Below, in pieces: positions 36,285-45,052 of a stretch of DNA of 64,000 nucleotides. Made by a program: the position numbers and the translations under genes. The notes beneath the pieces were generated by a model, which worked only from the letters and a program-made list of their open reading frames with translations, was not told the origin of the DNA and did not search any database. The stretch lies in the NCBI GenBank assembly GCA_036794825.1, contig DAIRGA010000013.1, positions 62,001-126,000 on the forward strand, in the 5' to 3' direction. How positions within the stretch are numbered: the first letter of the stretch is position 1; every line of letters starts with the position of its first letter. This DNA comes from RZYY01 sp036794825. Its GTDB lineage: Bacteria > Bacteroidota > Bacteroidia > Bacteroidales > 4484-276.

Positions 36285-36292
36285 TAATTTTG
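36285..36292 (+). promoter_or_regulatory. Candidate -7 promoter box for the PspC gene
   Basis: TAATTTTG matches TAnnTTTG, 23 bases upstream of the ATG at 36316. No good -33 element is seen. Confidence 0.35.
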
Positions 36293-36315
36293 AACAATAA
36301 AAAAAACAGACACTC

Positions 36316-36831
36316 ATGGAACAATCAAAAAGACTTTATCGCAGCCGTTACGACTCGGTAATTGCAGGCGTTGCAGGTGGAATTGCCCGTCATTTCAACA
36401 TAGACCCGATCATCATCAGGGTTCTTTTCGTTGTACTCGCATTTGCGGGAGCTGGGGGTATTATTGTTTACATAATACTTTGGATTGCAGTTCCCCTTGA
36501 TCCCGATCTGACCTATTATAAATTTAATAAAAGGTACAATTTTAATCACCCGGCCGATGAGCCGCAGGATATTAAAACTGACGATTTCGTAAACCAGGAT
36601 GAAGAGGCAAAAGTCAAACCAGAAGAAAAACCATTTTCATATGACGAAAAAAGAACCCACAGGAGCGATGGCAACATGATTGCCGGGATTATTTTAATCG
36701 TATTGGGAAGCTTATTCCTGTTCGTTCGTCTTATTCCCGACATCAGTTTTGGACAACTATGGCCTGTTGTTCTGATAATTGCCGGAATATTTATCATGCG
36801 CAGTGCTTTATCAAAACCTAAAACCTATTAG
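36316..36831 (+). CDS. PspC-domain membrane protein
   Basis: A 171-residue inner-membrane protein. N-terminal PspC domain (KRLYRSRYDSVIAGVAGGIA, RVLFVVLAFAGAGGIIVYII) with one long or hairpin membrane segment, a charged central linker (~75-110), and two C-terminal membrane segments (IAGIILIVLGSLFLFV, LWPVVLIIAGIFIM) like those of LiaF. PspC proteins take part in envelope-stress responses, and the pairing with the LiaF-like gene three bases downstream supports such a role. No sigma or two-component gene is attached. Confidence 0.85.
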   Translation: MEQSKRLYRSRYDSVIAGVAGGIARHFNIDPIIIRVLFVVLAFAGAGGIIVYIILWIAVPLDPDLTYYKFNKRYNFNHPADEPQDIKTDDFVNQDEEAKVKPEEKPFSYDEKRTHRSDGNMIAGIILIVLGSLFLFVRLIPDISFGQLWPVVLIIAGIFIMRSALSKPKTY

Positions 36832-36833
36832 TC

Positions 36834-37757
36834 ATGAAATCAAAAGACATTTTCTGGGGCGTATTGCTGGTCGGCATCGGATTGATGTTTCTGCTGAGAA
36901 ATTTCGACGTCATCACTTTCGATTGGCATGTTTTCAGGTCGCTTTGGCCTGTTTTGATTATCATTCTTGGTGTTGCTCTTTTACCCGTTAGCAGTTTTGT
37001 AAGAGTGATCCTTGCTATGATAATTGTAGCGGGCTCAATAATTTTTGTCTCTGTTCAAAAGCCGGAGAGCAATCACTTTTTCAGGTTCCAGGATAAATTT
37101 TCGTGGGACTGGGAAGACGAAACAGACGAAGATAGCTGGAATCAGCAGGTTCTAACCGAGGGATTAAATCCTGATCTTAGTCATGCTGTGCTGGAAATGG
37201 ATGCTGCTGCAGGAAAATTCGGCATGGAAACCACTGATGAATACCTTTTCAAATTTGAGAATTCAGGGAATCTTGGAAAGTACAATCTGGTCTCAGAGGA
37301 AGCCGGAAATTCAGCAATTCTTCGTCTCAAAATGGAGGAAAGAAAGTTTACGAAAGTCAATAAATCCAATAACGCAACTATTTACCTGAATACTGAGCCA
37401 ATCTGGGATATTTCGATGGACGCAGGTGCTGCTTCGATAAATTTCAATCTGCAGGATTTCAAAGTTGACAAAATTGATATTGACGGTGGTGCAGCTGATA
37501 TTAACCTGAAACTGGGAGATCGGAACGAGAACACGAACGTCAGAATCAACACCGGAGCTGCTTCTGTGTTTGTGGAAGTACCTCAATCGTCCGGCTGCGA
37601 AATATATACCAGTACCGTTCTATCTTCAAGAACCTTCGAAGGCTTTCAGTATGAGGGCGATAATTTCTACAGAACAGAGAATTTCGATGATGCATCGAAA
37701 AAGATCACCCTCAGAATTGACGCAGCAGTTTCGAGCCTGAAAGTGATCAGATATTGA
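36834..37757 (+). CDS. LiaF-like/DUF5668 membrane protein with toast-rack-type domain
   Basis: A 307-residue protein starting three bases after the PspC gene. The N-terminus has two or three membrane segments (LLVGIGLMFLLRNF, LWPVLIIILGVALL, VILAMIIVAGSIIFVSV), followed by an acidic linker and a C-terminal all-beta domain with short repeats (EMDAAAGKFGMET, SMDAGAASINFNL, DIDGGAADINLKL, NTGAASVFVEVP). The repeats fit the right-handed beta-fold of LiaF-C/toast-rack domains in cell-wall stress proteins. Precise function unknown; likely acts with the PspC protein. Confidence 0.75.
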   Translation: MKSKDIFWGVLLVGIGLMFLLRNFDVITFDWHVFRSLWPVLIIILGVALLPVSSFVRVILAMIIVAGSIIFVSVQKPESNHFFRFQDKFSWDWEDETDEDSWNQQVLTEGLNPDLSHAVLEMDAAAGKFGMETTDEYLFKFENSGNLGKYNLVSEEAGNSAILRLKMEERKFTKVNKSNNATIYLNTEPIWDISMDAGAASINFNLQDFKVDKIDIDGGAADINLKLGDRNENTNVRINTGAASVFVEVPQSSGCEIYTSTVLSSRTFEGFQYEGDNFYRTENFDDASKKITLRIDAAVSSLKVIRY

Positions 37758-37772
37758 TGACTGAGAACGTAA

Positions 37773-38678
37773 TTATCTTACACTGATATAGTTATCATAG
37801 CTAAGGCAAACTTCTTTGCTGAGAGCAATTCCTGTGGCAATAATCTCTCCCCATTTCTCCGAAGGCAAATCCGCGATTTCATTTTTTCTGATACCCATTT
37901 TAATTATCGAACTGGCAATTCCGGCGTTAAAGGTATCACCAGCCCCGATTGAACTGACAATTTTAACCGGCGGGACATCAAAATGGCGGGTAAAATCTTT
38001 CGTGTAAAGCGTAATGTGACCCGAACCTCTGGTAAAAATCAGCACCGCATTACTTTCATTTCTTATGATTCTGAAAGCCGCATCCCCATCACCGGCACCA
38101 AAAATGGTTTCAAAATCTTCGTTTGAGGCTCTAACAACGTCACTCAAAGCGAAATTTTCCAAAATCATCGGGAGCAATTTCGGGATTTCATTTTTATGTG
38201 GATTTCGGATATTTGGGTCGTGGATAAGTATTGCACCGGCCTCTTTAGATCGTCGTGCAAAGCCTGCTACTGGCTCCCTGACGTCCGGACTTACCGAAAA
38301 TATTGACCCGAAAAGTACGATATCCTCTGGTTTTGGACGAGGCAAATCCTGCCGTAATCGCTCAGCCGGGTAATGCTTATAAAACAAATACCTGGCATTT
38401 TGGTTCTCGTCCAGGAAAGCAAGGGCTACAGGTGTCTTTCCGTCATCAAAAAGCTGGACATAATCCGTGTTTACGTTATTGGTTTTCAGAAAATCTAAAA
38501 TTACCTTTCCCAGATCATCATTGCCCATCTCGCTAATAAACAACACTTTATGGCAAAGCCTTCCCAGAGTAACTGACGAGTTCAGCAAAGAGCCGCCCGG
38601 TTTACCTGCTTCAATTCGACCCTTTTGAAAGATGATATCATAAACCGTTTCGCCGATAGAGTAAATATTCCGACTCAT
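37773..38678 (-). CDS. PfkB-family carbohydrate kinase
   Basis: A 301-residue ribokinase-fold sugar kinase, likely a fructokinase. PfkB signatures: GGSLLNSSVTLGRL near residues 28-41 and the C-terminal SSIGAGDTFNAGIAS with the catalytic Asp of GAGD. HDPNIRNPHKNE and VLIFTRGSGHITLYTK are other family segments. Phosphorylates a free sugar at the expense of ATP in the cytosol; the exact sugar cannot be told. Convergent with the LiaF-like gene (15 bases apart) and divergent from the histidine kinase gene. Confidence 0.85.
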   Translation of the reverse strand: MSRNIYSIGETVYDIIFQKGRIEAGKPGGSLLNSSVTLGRLCHKVLFISEMGNDDLGKVILDFLKTNNVNTDYVQLFDDGKTPVALAFLDENQNARYLFYKHYPAERLRQDLPRPKPEDIVLFGSIFSVSPDVREPVAGFARRSKEAGAILIHDPNIRNPHKNEIPKLLPMILENFALSDVVRASNEDFETIFGAGDGDAAFRIIRNESNAVLIFTRGSGHITLYTKDFTRHFDVPPVKIVSSIGAGDTFNAGIASSIIKMGIRKNEIADLPSEKWGEIIATGIALSKEVCLSYDNYISVR

Positions 38679-38782
38679 GAATTTGATTTTACCGGTAAAA
38701 ATATCAATTCATCTGAAAACAACCACAAGCCCGAAGATAAATATGAGTGAATTAAGTAATTTTACATCAAAATTTTACTGCC

Positions 38783-39760
38783 ATGCTCACACAATACGCA
38801 CTCATCTTTTCCATCGTACTCCAGTTCGCCGCTGCTGTAATTGTGATCAGCCTTATTAGAGCCACCAAGTACAACTCGAGCTGGATTCTATTATCCATCT
38901 CGCTGTTAGTCATGGCTTTACGACGATTAATAGAGTACTTGCCTTTTACTAACAAAGAGCTTACTGACCAGGTGTTGATGCTCAACAGCTGGCTAGGGGT
39001 ATTCACATCTTTATTGATGCTTGTAGGCATGTTTTATGTAAAAAAGGTCCTCAATTATATGTTCAGGCTTGAGGAGGCACGCGCTGCGGCAGACAAGCGT
39101 CTTCTGAACACCATAATCCGGACCGAGGAAAATGAACGTCGGCGGCTTGCAAAAGAGCTACACGACGGCCTCGGGCCATTACTTTCGTCGGTGAAATTAT
39201 CCGCTTCGGCAATGGCCGAAAACAACAAAACCGGGCAGGAAAGTGAAATTCTGAAAAATATGGTCTCAACCATCAACGAATCAATCAATACACTGAAAGA
39301 GATCTCTAATAACCTCAGCCCGCATATTCTGGACAATTTTGGTCTTGTCACGGCTATTCAGTCTTTTATCAACAAACTGGAACAGGCAGGCAAAATCCGG
39401 TTTGAATTCAGGGCAAATATAGGAGCAAAGAGATATAGCGAAAACACCGAAATCATTATGTTTCGAACGGTTACAGAATTGATTAACAACACCCTGAAAC
39501 ACGCAGGCGCAAATAAAGTTTTGATAAGTCTTGACGAAGAAAATGGTTCTCTGAAACTACTTTACCAGGATGATGGCGTTGGTTTTGATCAGGAAAAGCT
39601 GTTGCTTGAGAAAAATCCAGGAATGGGATTGGGTAATATCCGTTCCAGGATCAATTCGCTGGATGGAAAATTTGAAGTTGAGAGCTGGCCGGGCGAGGGA
39701 ATAATAGTGAGCGTTGATTTAATAATACAAGTTTTACACTCTGATATTCAACAAAATTAA
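38783..39760 (+). CDS. Sensor histidine kinase, NarL/HisKA_3 family
   Basis: A 325-residue membrane histidine kinase. Three N-terminal membrane segments (ALIFSIVLQFAAAVIVISL, WILLSISLLVMALRR, LLMLVGMFYVKK), no large periplasmic domain; then a HisKA_3 dimerisation domain with the phosphorylated His in RRLAKELHDGLGPLLSS, and a HATPase with N box ELINNTLKHA and G boxes DDGVGFD and GMGLGNIRSRI. Signal unknown. The stop codon overlaps the response regulator start, so they form a two-component operon. Confidence 0.92.
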   Translation: MLTQYALIFSIVLQFAAAVIVISLIRATKYNSSWILLSISLLVMALRRLIEYLPFTNKELTDQVLMLNSWLGVFTSLLMLVGMFYVKKVLNYMFRLEEARAAADKRLLNTIIRTEENERRRLAKELHDGLGPLLSSVKLSASAMAENNKTGQESEILKNMVSTINESINTLKEISNNLSPHILDNFGLVTAIQSFINKLEQAGKIRFEFRANIGAKRYSENTEIIMFRTVTELINNTLKHAGANKVLISLDEENGSLKLLYQDDGVGFDQEKLLLEKNPGMGLGNIRSRINSLDGKFEVESWPGEGIIVSVDLIIQVLHSDIQQN

Positions 39761-40413
39761 TGACCAACATGGCAAAATTTTCCTTGACAATTGTTGACGA
39801 CCATAAATTGTTCCGTGACGGCTTGAAATTACTTCTATCAACCTGGTATTCAGATATTAAAATCTCCGAGGCTTCAAATGGGAAGGAGTTTTTAAAGTCT
39901 CTCGAACTTGCCGTTCCCGACCTCACGCTGATGGATATCAGTATGCCGGAGCTGGATGGGATAGAAGCCACACGACAGGCAGTGGAGATGCATCCTGACA
40001 TCAAAATCGTTGCTCTCTCGATGTTTGGGGATGAAGCTTATTATTTCAAGATGATTGATGCCGGAGTAAAAGGCTTTCTGCTGAAAAACTCTGAATTTGA
40101 CGAAGTCCGTGAAGCAATTGATTCAGTGCTGACCGGCGATCATTATTTCTCGAAAGATTTATTGCTGAACATAGTACGCAGCATCAGAAAAACTCAGGAA
40201 AACGCTGAGGAGGAAGTCAATCTCTCGGAGCGTGAAATTGAAATTTTGCAACTTATCTGCCTCGGTTTGTCCAATCATGAGATCAGCGAAAAACTCTTTA
40301 TAAGCAAACGAACTGTTGATAAGCATCGCGCTAACCTTCTCTTCAAAACCAACTCGCGCAATACAGCTCACCTGGTTACAAATGCCATAAAACACCGATG
40401 GGTTAAAGTTTGA
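39760..40413 (+). CDS. NarL/FixJ-type response regulator
   Basis: A 217-residue transcription factor. Receiver domain with the acidic pair in IVDDHKLFRDG, the phosphorylated Asp in DLTLMDISMPELDG, and the conserved Lys in GFLLKN; C-terminal LuxR-type helix-turn-helix (LSEREIEILQLICLGLSNHE, KRTVDKHRANLL). Starts at the ATG overlapping the kinase stop (or nine bases later at 39769). Partner of the HisKA_3 kinase; targets unknown. Confidence 0.93.
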   Translation: MTNMAKFSLTIVDDHKLFRDGLKLLLSTWYSDIKISEASNGKEFLKSLELAVPDLTLMDISMPELDGIEATRQAVEMHPDIKIVALSMFGDEAYYFKMIDAGVKGFLLKNSEFDEVREAIDSVLTGDHYFSKDLLLNIVRSIRKTQENAEEEVNLSEREIEILQLICLGLSNHEISEKLFISKRTVDKHRANLLFKTNSRNTAHLVTNAIKHRWVKV

Positions 40414-40602
40414 AAAGTCTATATCATGGCTGATAGCTGTAATTGACTCAAACCTTTAACCTCATTTTCTCTCTGGGGTGCAGCATAACCTCAGTTACAA
40501 GTCCATTATCAACTGCAGGTGGTATAAATACTTATTGCCAAATACGCATCATTTCCCGTCATTTAGAGTGTTTGACGGGTTGTTCACAATTCGTATCAGA
40601 CC

Positions 40603-40687
40603 TAATTTTGCAGAATAAAATACCAACTAAGTTTACCGGTATTTTATGAAAAAAGCAAAGGCAGTTTACATCCTAAAATATTGTTAA
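40603..40687 (+). promoter_or_regulatory. Leader region with -7 box, hairpin and mini-ORF
   Basis: TAATTTTG (40603-40610) fits a -7 promoter box. A perfect inverted repeat, ATAAAATACC (40615-40624) with GGTATTTTAT (40638-40647), follows at the expected transcript start. A mini-ORF of 13 codons (MKKAKAVYILKYC) begins at 40646 and stops at 40685-40687, 36 bases before the cupin gene. The remaining bases of the 310-base gap show nothing else. Confidence 0.4.
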
Positions 40688-40723
40688 ACAAAGAGTTGTC
40701 AAAAACGAACTTTTTCACCACAC

Positions 40724-41422
40724 ATGGTCTCAATTAATTCCAATACAATTCAAAACTTAATAGGTGATATCAGGGAGGCACAACCTTTAAACAACGAAAC
40801 TCTCACGGCGATCGTAGAAAGTTGTCGTCTGACCGCTTCCACTTTCAGCAATTTCGAAAAATTCAATCATCCTGGTGTCGAGAGTTATGGCAGAGCCTTA
40901 ATCCATGACAACGGGAATTTCAAAATTATGCTAATGTCTTGGTTGCCAGGCGATTTTACAGCCATTCACAGTCATGGATTTGTGGAATGGGGATGCGTTT
41001 GTTTTTTTGGTGACATATCCCTTCGTCAGTACGAGTTTTCTGACGATACGTTAAAAATGGTGGAAAAACAGACCAGTACAGAAGGAATTATCGCTCCGGT
41101 TCATGGCGATCTGATACACATTATGGGCAATGCCGGCAAGAGAGGAATTACTACGCTACACATTTATGGATCGAATAGCCATAACAGGGACATCTCAAAG
41201 GATTCGAAAGTCTATTATCCTGAATGTCAGAAACTGGTAACCACCATGGGGTCGGCATTCTTAATCCAGGATAGTAACCTGGTGCTTCACGAAATGCGCT
41301 TTTCAAGTGTTAACAAAGACCTGCTGGCTGACTATTTCGACCTGGTAAGCCCCTATTACGAGCGAAACAATAGAACCGATATCATCGAGCAGATGAAACA
41401 TTGCCTAATGCCCCCAAAGTAA
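40724..41422 (+). CDS. Cupin protein, cysteine-dioxygenase-like
   Basis: A 232-residue protein with a cupin core resembling cysteine dioxygenase type I. The metal motif is visible as AIHSHGFVEWGCVC, with His-x-His and a following Cys; a second region, PVHGDLIHIMGNAGKRGITT then LHIYGSNS, would supply the third His and the Tyr. Such enzymes add O2 to a thiol; here the substrate is unknown. It is upstream of pstSCAB with 64 bases between and may share its transcript. Preceded by a structured leader. Confidence 0.7.
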   Translation: MVSINSNTIQNLIGDIREAQPLNNETLTAIVESCRLTASTFSNFEKFNHPGVESYGRALIHDNGNFKIMLMSWLPGDFTAIHSHGFVEWGCVCFFGDISLRQYEFSDDTLKMVEKQTSTEGIIAPVHGDLIHIMGNAGKRGITTLHIYGSNSHNRDISKDSKVYYPECQKLVTTMGSAFLIQDSNLVLHEMRFSSVNKDLLADYFDLVSPYYERNNRTDIIEQMKHCLMPPK

Positions 41423-41486
41423 CAAGTCATCAAACAAAAAAATGAGATTAATCATCAAGTGAATCTTTCATAAACAACATAAAACA

Positions 41487-42470
41487 ATGAAAAAGAGTAA
41501 TTTAACAAGAATAATCCTGGCGATGTTAATCATCATATCAGGAATATCACATACCGGTTGCGGGTCAAGCGGAAACAAAACTGAAGCCGGCGAAGGTGAT
41601 TTGAAAGGCACAATATCCATATCAGGCGCGTTTGCGCTGTATCCGCTAACGGTGAAATGGGCCGAGGAGTTTATGAAGCTGAATCCCGGTGTGAGAATTG
41701 ACATCAGCGCAGGCGGAGCCGGCAAAGGAATGGCCGACGTTCTGTCTGGGATGGTTGATCTGGCGATGTTTTCACGCGAGATTACCCAGCCCGAGATTGA
41801 TAAAGGTGCATGGTGGATCGCGGTGAGTAAGGATGCGGTACTCGGCACTATCAATTCCGGCAATCCTTACAAAGCGGAGATCCTGCGGCAGGGGATTTCA
41901 AAAGAATCGCTGATGAAAATCTATCTGGATCAATCCATAAAAACCTGGAATCAAATACCGGGAATTACCAGTGATGAGAATCGAATCAACGTTTATACCC
42001 GTTCGGATGCATGTGGCGCAGCTGAGATGTGGGGACTGTTCCTGGGAAAAAACCAGGAGAGTCTCCAGGGAATTGGCGTTTTTGGCGATCCGGGCATTGC
42101 CGATGCAGTGAAAAACGACAAGCTCGGAATGGGCTACAACAACGTCATTTATGCTTACGACATCAACACCCGCAAAAAATACGACGGGATCGAAATCATT
42201 CCTATTGATCTGAATAACAACGGAATAATTGAACCGGAAGAGAATTTCTATGGCAGCCTTGACGACATTTGCGCAGCCATCGCCGACTACCGCTATCCCT
42301 CGCCCCCTGCCCGCGACTTATACCTGGTGTCGAAAGGAAAACCGGAACAATCGGTAACCATCGAATTTTTGAAATGGATCCTCACCGAAGGCCAGCAATA
42401 TGTAAGCCAGGCCGGGTATGTGCATCTGTCGGATACAAAAATCGAAAATGAGTTGCAGAGATTAAAATGA
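41487..42470 (+). CDS. pstS: Phosphate ABC transporter substrate-binding protein
   Basis: A 327-residue phosphate-binding protein for the high-affinity PstSCAB importer. A lipobox (ISHTGC) follows a signal peptide, so it is a lipoprotein. PstS features: SISGAFALYPLTVKWAEEF, SAGGAGKGMADVLSGMVDLA with the phosphate-binding Ser/Gly, and YTRSDACGAAEMW. The stop overlaps pstC by 4 bases (ATGA), consistent with an operon expressed under phosphate limitation, although no Pho box could be assigned. Confidence 0.9.
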   Translation: MKKSNLTRIILAMLIIISGISHTGCGSSGNKTEAGEGDLKGTISISGAFALYPLTVKWAEEFMKLNPGVRIDISAGGAGKGMADVLSGMVDLAMFSREITQPEIDKGAWWIAVSKDAVLGTINSGNPYKAEILRQGISKESLMKIYLDQSIKTWNQIPGITSDENRINVYTRSDACGAAEMWGLFLGKNQESLQGIGVFGDPGIADAVKNDKLGMGYNNVIYAYDINTRKKYDGIEIIPIDLNNNGIIEPEENFYGSLDDICAAIADYRYPSPPARDLYLVSKGKPEQSVTIEFLKWILTEGQQYVSQAGYVHLSDTKIENELQRLK

Positions 42471-43372
42471 GGTTCAGAAGATTTGACATTGGGCGCCACC
42501 TGAGGGATAAACTGCACCTGGCATGGATGTTAGTGGCTTTTGCCGTAGCGATGTCAGTGCCTGTTGCTCTACTTTTAGGGCTTACCTATAAATCTTCGGC
42601 GCTTTTGGCCGACCACTCCATTTTCAACATTATTTTCTCGAAAGAATGGAAACCACTTTCAGGTGAGTTTGGATTTTACCCTTTCATTATCAGTTCATTA
42701 TGGGTTACAATGGTTTCATTGCTCATTGCCGCCCCCATTTGCCTTCTTACAGCCATCCATCTCACTCAATATGCTAAAAGATGGGTTCTGAAGCTGATGC
42801 ATCCTATCATTGATATGCTTGCGGGCATACCCTCCGTTATTTTTGGCGTATGGGGGATTTTGGTAGTTGTACCGGCCATTTCGGATTATATTGGGCCATT
42901 TTTAGGAAAATCAGTTTCCGGCTATTCCATCCTGGCAGGTGCAATAGTCCTTTCGATTATGATCATTCCGTTCATTCTCAATATTTTAATCGAACTATTC
43001 AGAAATATACCTACCGAACTGAAGGAGGCATCACTTTCGCTTGGTGCAACTAAGTGGCAGACAATCAAGCATGTACAAATTAAAAAAATCTTACCTGGAA
43101 TTGTCTCTGCTTTTGGTCTGGGAATGTCGCGCGCTTTCGGGGAGACGATTGCAGTGCTGATGGTGGTAGGCAATGTAACCCACATTCCCAAAGGGGTTTT
43201 TCAGCCTGGCTATCCGTTGCCTGCTTTGATCGCCAACAATTATGGCGAAATGCTTTCGATACCACTGTATGATGCTGCTTTGATGCTGGCAGCTTTGATA
43301 TTGTTTGTTATTGTGCTGTTTTTCAATTTCATATCCCGCATCATTATCATTAAGTCTGACAAACACAACTAG
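42467..43372 (+). CDS. pstC: Phosphate ABC transporter permease PstC
   Basis: A 301-residue inner-membrane permease. Six membrane segments, with the EAA cytoplasmic loop (ELKEASLSLGATKWQTIKHV) and GMSRAFGETIAVLMVVGN typical of PstC. Starts inside the pstS stop and ends one base before pstA. Confidence 0.92.
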   Translation: MRFRRFDIGRHLRDKLHLAWMLVAFAVAMSVPVALLLGLTYKSSALLADHSIFNIIFSKEWKPLSGEFGFYPFIISSLWVTMVSLLIAAPICLLTAIHLTQYAKRWVLKLMHPIIDMLAGIPSVIFGVWGILVVVPAISDYIGPFLGKSVSGYSILAGAIVLSIMIIPFILNILIELFRNIPTELKEASLSLGATKWQTIKHVQIKKILPGIVSAFGLGMSRAFGETIAVLMVVGNVTHIPKGVFQPGYPLPALIANNYGEMLSIPLYDAALMLAALILFVIVLFFNFISRIIIIKSDKHN

Positions 43373-43373
43373 C

Positions 43374-44228
43374 ATGGATTTACGTAAAACAGAGGAATGG
43401 TTTTTCAGGGTATTGATGTTTTTATCCACAATGGTGATTGCTGTATCACTTTTCATGATCATTTTCAGCGTCTTATACAGCGGATTGCCTCATTTGACGT
43501 GGGAAATGATAAGTAGTGTTCCCAAAGGCGGCTTCTATTTTGGTAAAGAAGGTGGCATTCTGAATGCTATCATTGGGTCACTCTATCTCTCCCTGGGCGC
43601 CACTTTACTTGCATTTTTACTTGGATTGCCGCTGGCGTTGTTTCTCAACGTACATTTGATCCGCTACCGCAAGCTGGTGAATGGAGTCCGTTTTGTGATG
43701 GACCTGCTGTGGGGAGTGCCTTCCATTGTATACGGCGCATTTGGTTTTACTATCATGGTATTTTTCGGGATACGGGCTTCGCTGCTGGCCGGGATCATCA
43801 CGGTTACACTTTTCATTATCCCGATCATGGTAAGAGGGATGGATGAAGTCTTAAAATCTGTACCCCGCGGACTACTCGAATCTTCGCTATCACTGGGTTC
43901 CACAAGATCCGAAACTGCTTACCGGGTTTACCTCAAACAGTCCATTCCGGGAGTCATCACTGCAGTACTGTTGTCGTTCGGACGAGCAATAGGCGATGCA
44001 GCTTCGATACTGTTCACCACCGGCTATACCGATTACATCCCTACATCGCTGAGCCAGCCAACAGCCACCCTCCCTCTGGCCATATTCTTCCAGTTGAGCT
44101 CACCCATTCCCGAAGTGCGGGAACGCGCTTATGCAGCCGCAGTAATCCTTATGATAATCATCCTGATTATCAGCATATCATCCAGGTTTTTCAGTAAGAA
44201 ATACCACAAAAACAAAATCAACTTTTAA
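43374..44228 (+). CDS. pstA: Phosphate ABC transporter permease PstA
   Basis: A 284-residue permease partner of PstC. EAA loop LLESSLSLGSTRSETAYRV and GRAIGDAASILFTTGYTDYI near the C-terminus. The start at 43374 removes an N-terminal stretch that lies inside pstC. Followed by pstB after 2 bases. Confidence 0.92.
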   Translation: MDLRKTEEWFFRVLMFLSTMVIAVSLFMIIFSVLYSGLPHLTWEMISSVPKGGFYFGKEGGILNAIIGSLYLSLGATLLAFLLGLPLALFLNVHLIRYRKLVNGVRFVMDLLWGVPSIVYGAFGFTIMVFFGIRASLLAGIITVTLFIIPIMVRGMDEVLKSVPRGLLESSLSLGSTRSETAYRVYLKQSIPGVITAVLLSFGRAIGDAASILFTTGYTDYIPTSLSQPTATLPLAIFFQLSSPIPEVRERAYAAAVILMIIILIISISSRFFSKKYHKNKINF

Positions 44229-44230
44229 CC

Positions 44231-44989
44231 ATGGACAAAGCAAAAATCACCATAAGTAACCTCAATCTATATTACGGTAAACAACACATTCTCAAAGAGA
44301 TAAACACGATTATCCCCGAGCGTCAGATCACGGTGATTATGGGGCCGTCGGGATGTGGAAAAACAACTCTGATGAAAAGTCTAAACCGGTTAACCGATCT
44401 CAACCCGGACACCAAGGTAAGTGGCAGCATTATGATTGACGGCCGGGATATCCTCAGCACCCACGATGATATTACCAAAATCAGAAAAATGATGGGGCTG
44501 CTGGCGCAGCGCCCCTATCCGCTTCCAATGAGTATTTATAACAACATCGCATATGGACTTAGGATCAGCGGCAGAAAAAAGAAACGTTTCCTCGACAAGC
44601 GCGTAGAACATTATTTACGACAGGTGAATCTTTGGGAAGAGGTGAAAGACAGACTGAGGGACCCTGCCGGCGCGCTCTCTATCGGTCAGCAGCAGCGGTT
44701 GTGCCTGGCGCGCGGCCTTGCGGTTGACCCGGAGATTATACTCGCCGATGAGCCAACCTCCGCCCTCGACCCCATCTCCAGCCAGACAATCGAGGAGAAA
44801 TTCAACGAGCTAAAGAATCATTACACAATTGTGCTGGTTACCCACATCCTGCGGCAGGCCAGGCGCATTGCTGATTATGTAATTTTCATGTACCTCGGAG
44901 AGATTATCGAACAAGGTCCGGCTAAGGAGTTTTTCGAAAATCCAAAAGAAGAAATTACCAGAAATTATCTCAAAGGAGCATTTTATTGA
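44231..44989 (+). CDS. pstB: Phosphate ABC transporter ATPase PstB
   Basis: A 252-residue ABC ATPase energising phosphate import. Walker A GPSGCGKTTL, ABC signature ALSIGQQQRL, Walker B IILADEPTSALDP and the H-loop VTHI are all visible. Last gene of the operon; no phoU follows, unlike many pst operons, the next gene being convergent waaA. Confidence 0.95.
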   Translation: MDKAKITISNLNLYYGKQHILKEINTIIPERQITVIMGPSGCGKTTLMKSLNRLTDLNPDTKVSGSIMIDGRDILSTHDDITKIRKMMGLLAQRPYPLPMSIYNNIAYGLRISGRKKKRFLDKRVEHYLRQVNLWEEVKDRLRDPAGALSIGQQQRLCLARGLAVDPEIILADEPTSALDPISSQTIEEKFNELKNHYTIVLVTHILRQARRIADYVIFMYLGEIIEQGPAKEFFENPKEEITRNYLKGAFY

Positions 44990-45052
44990 TGCAAAAGTTG
45001 ACGGACAAGGTTTTTGTGTAATACGGAAATTACAGGACATTCTGCAAATCAG

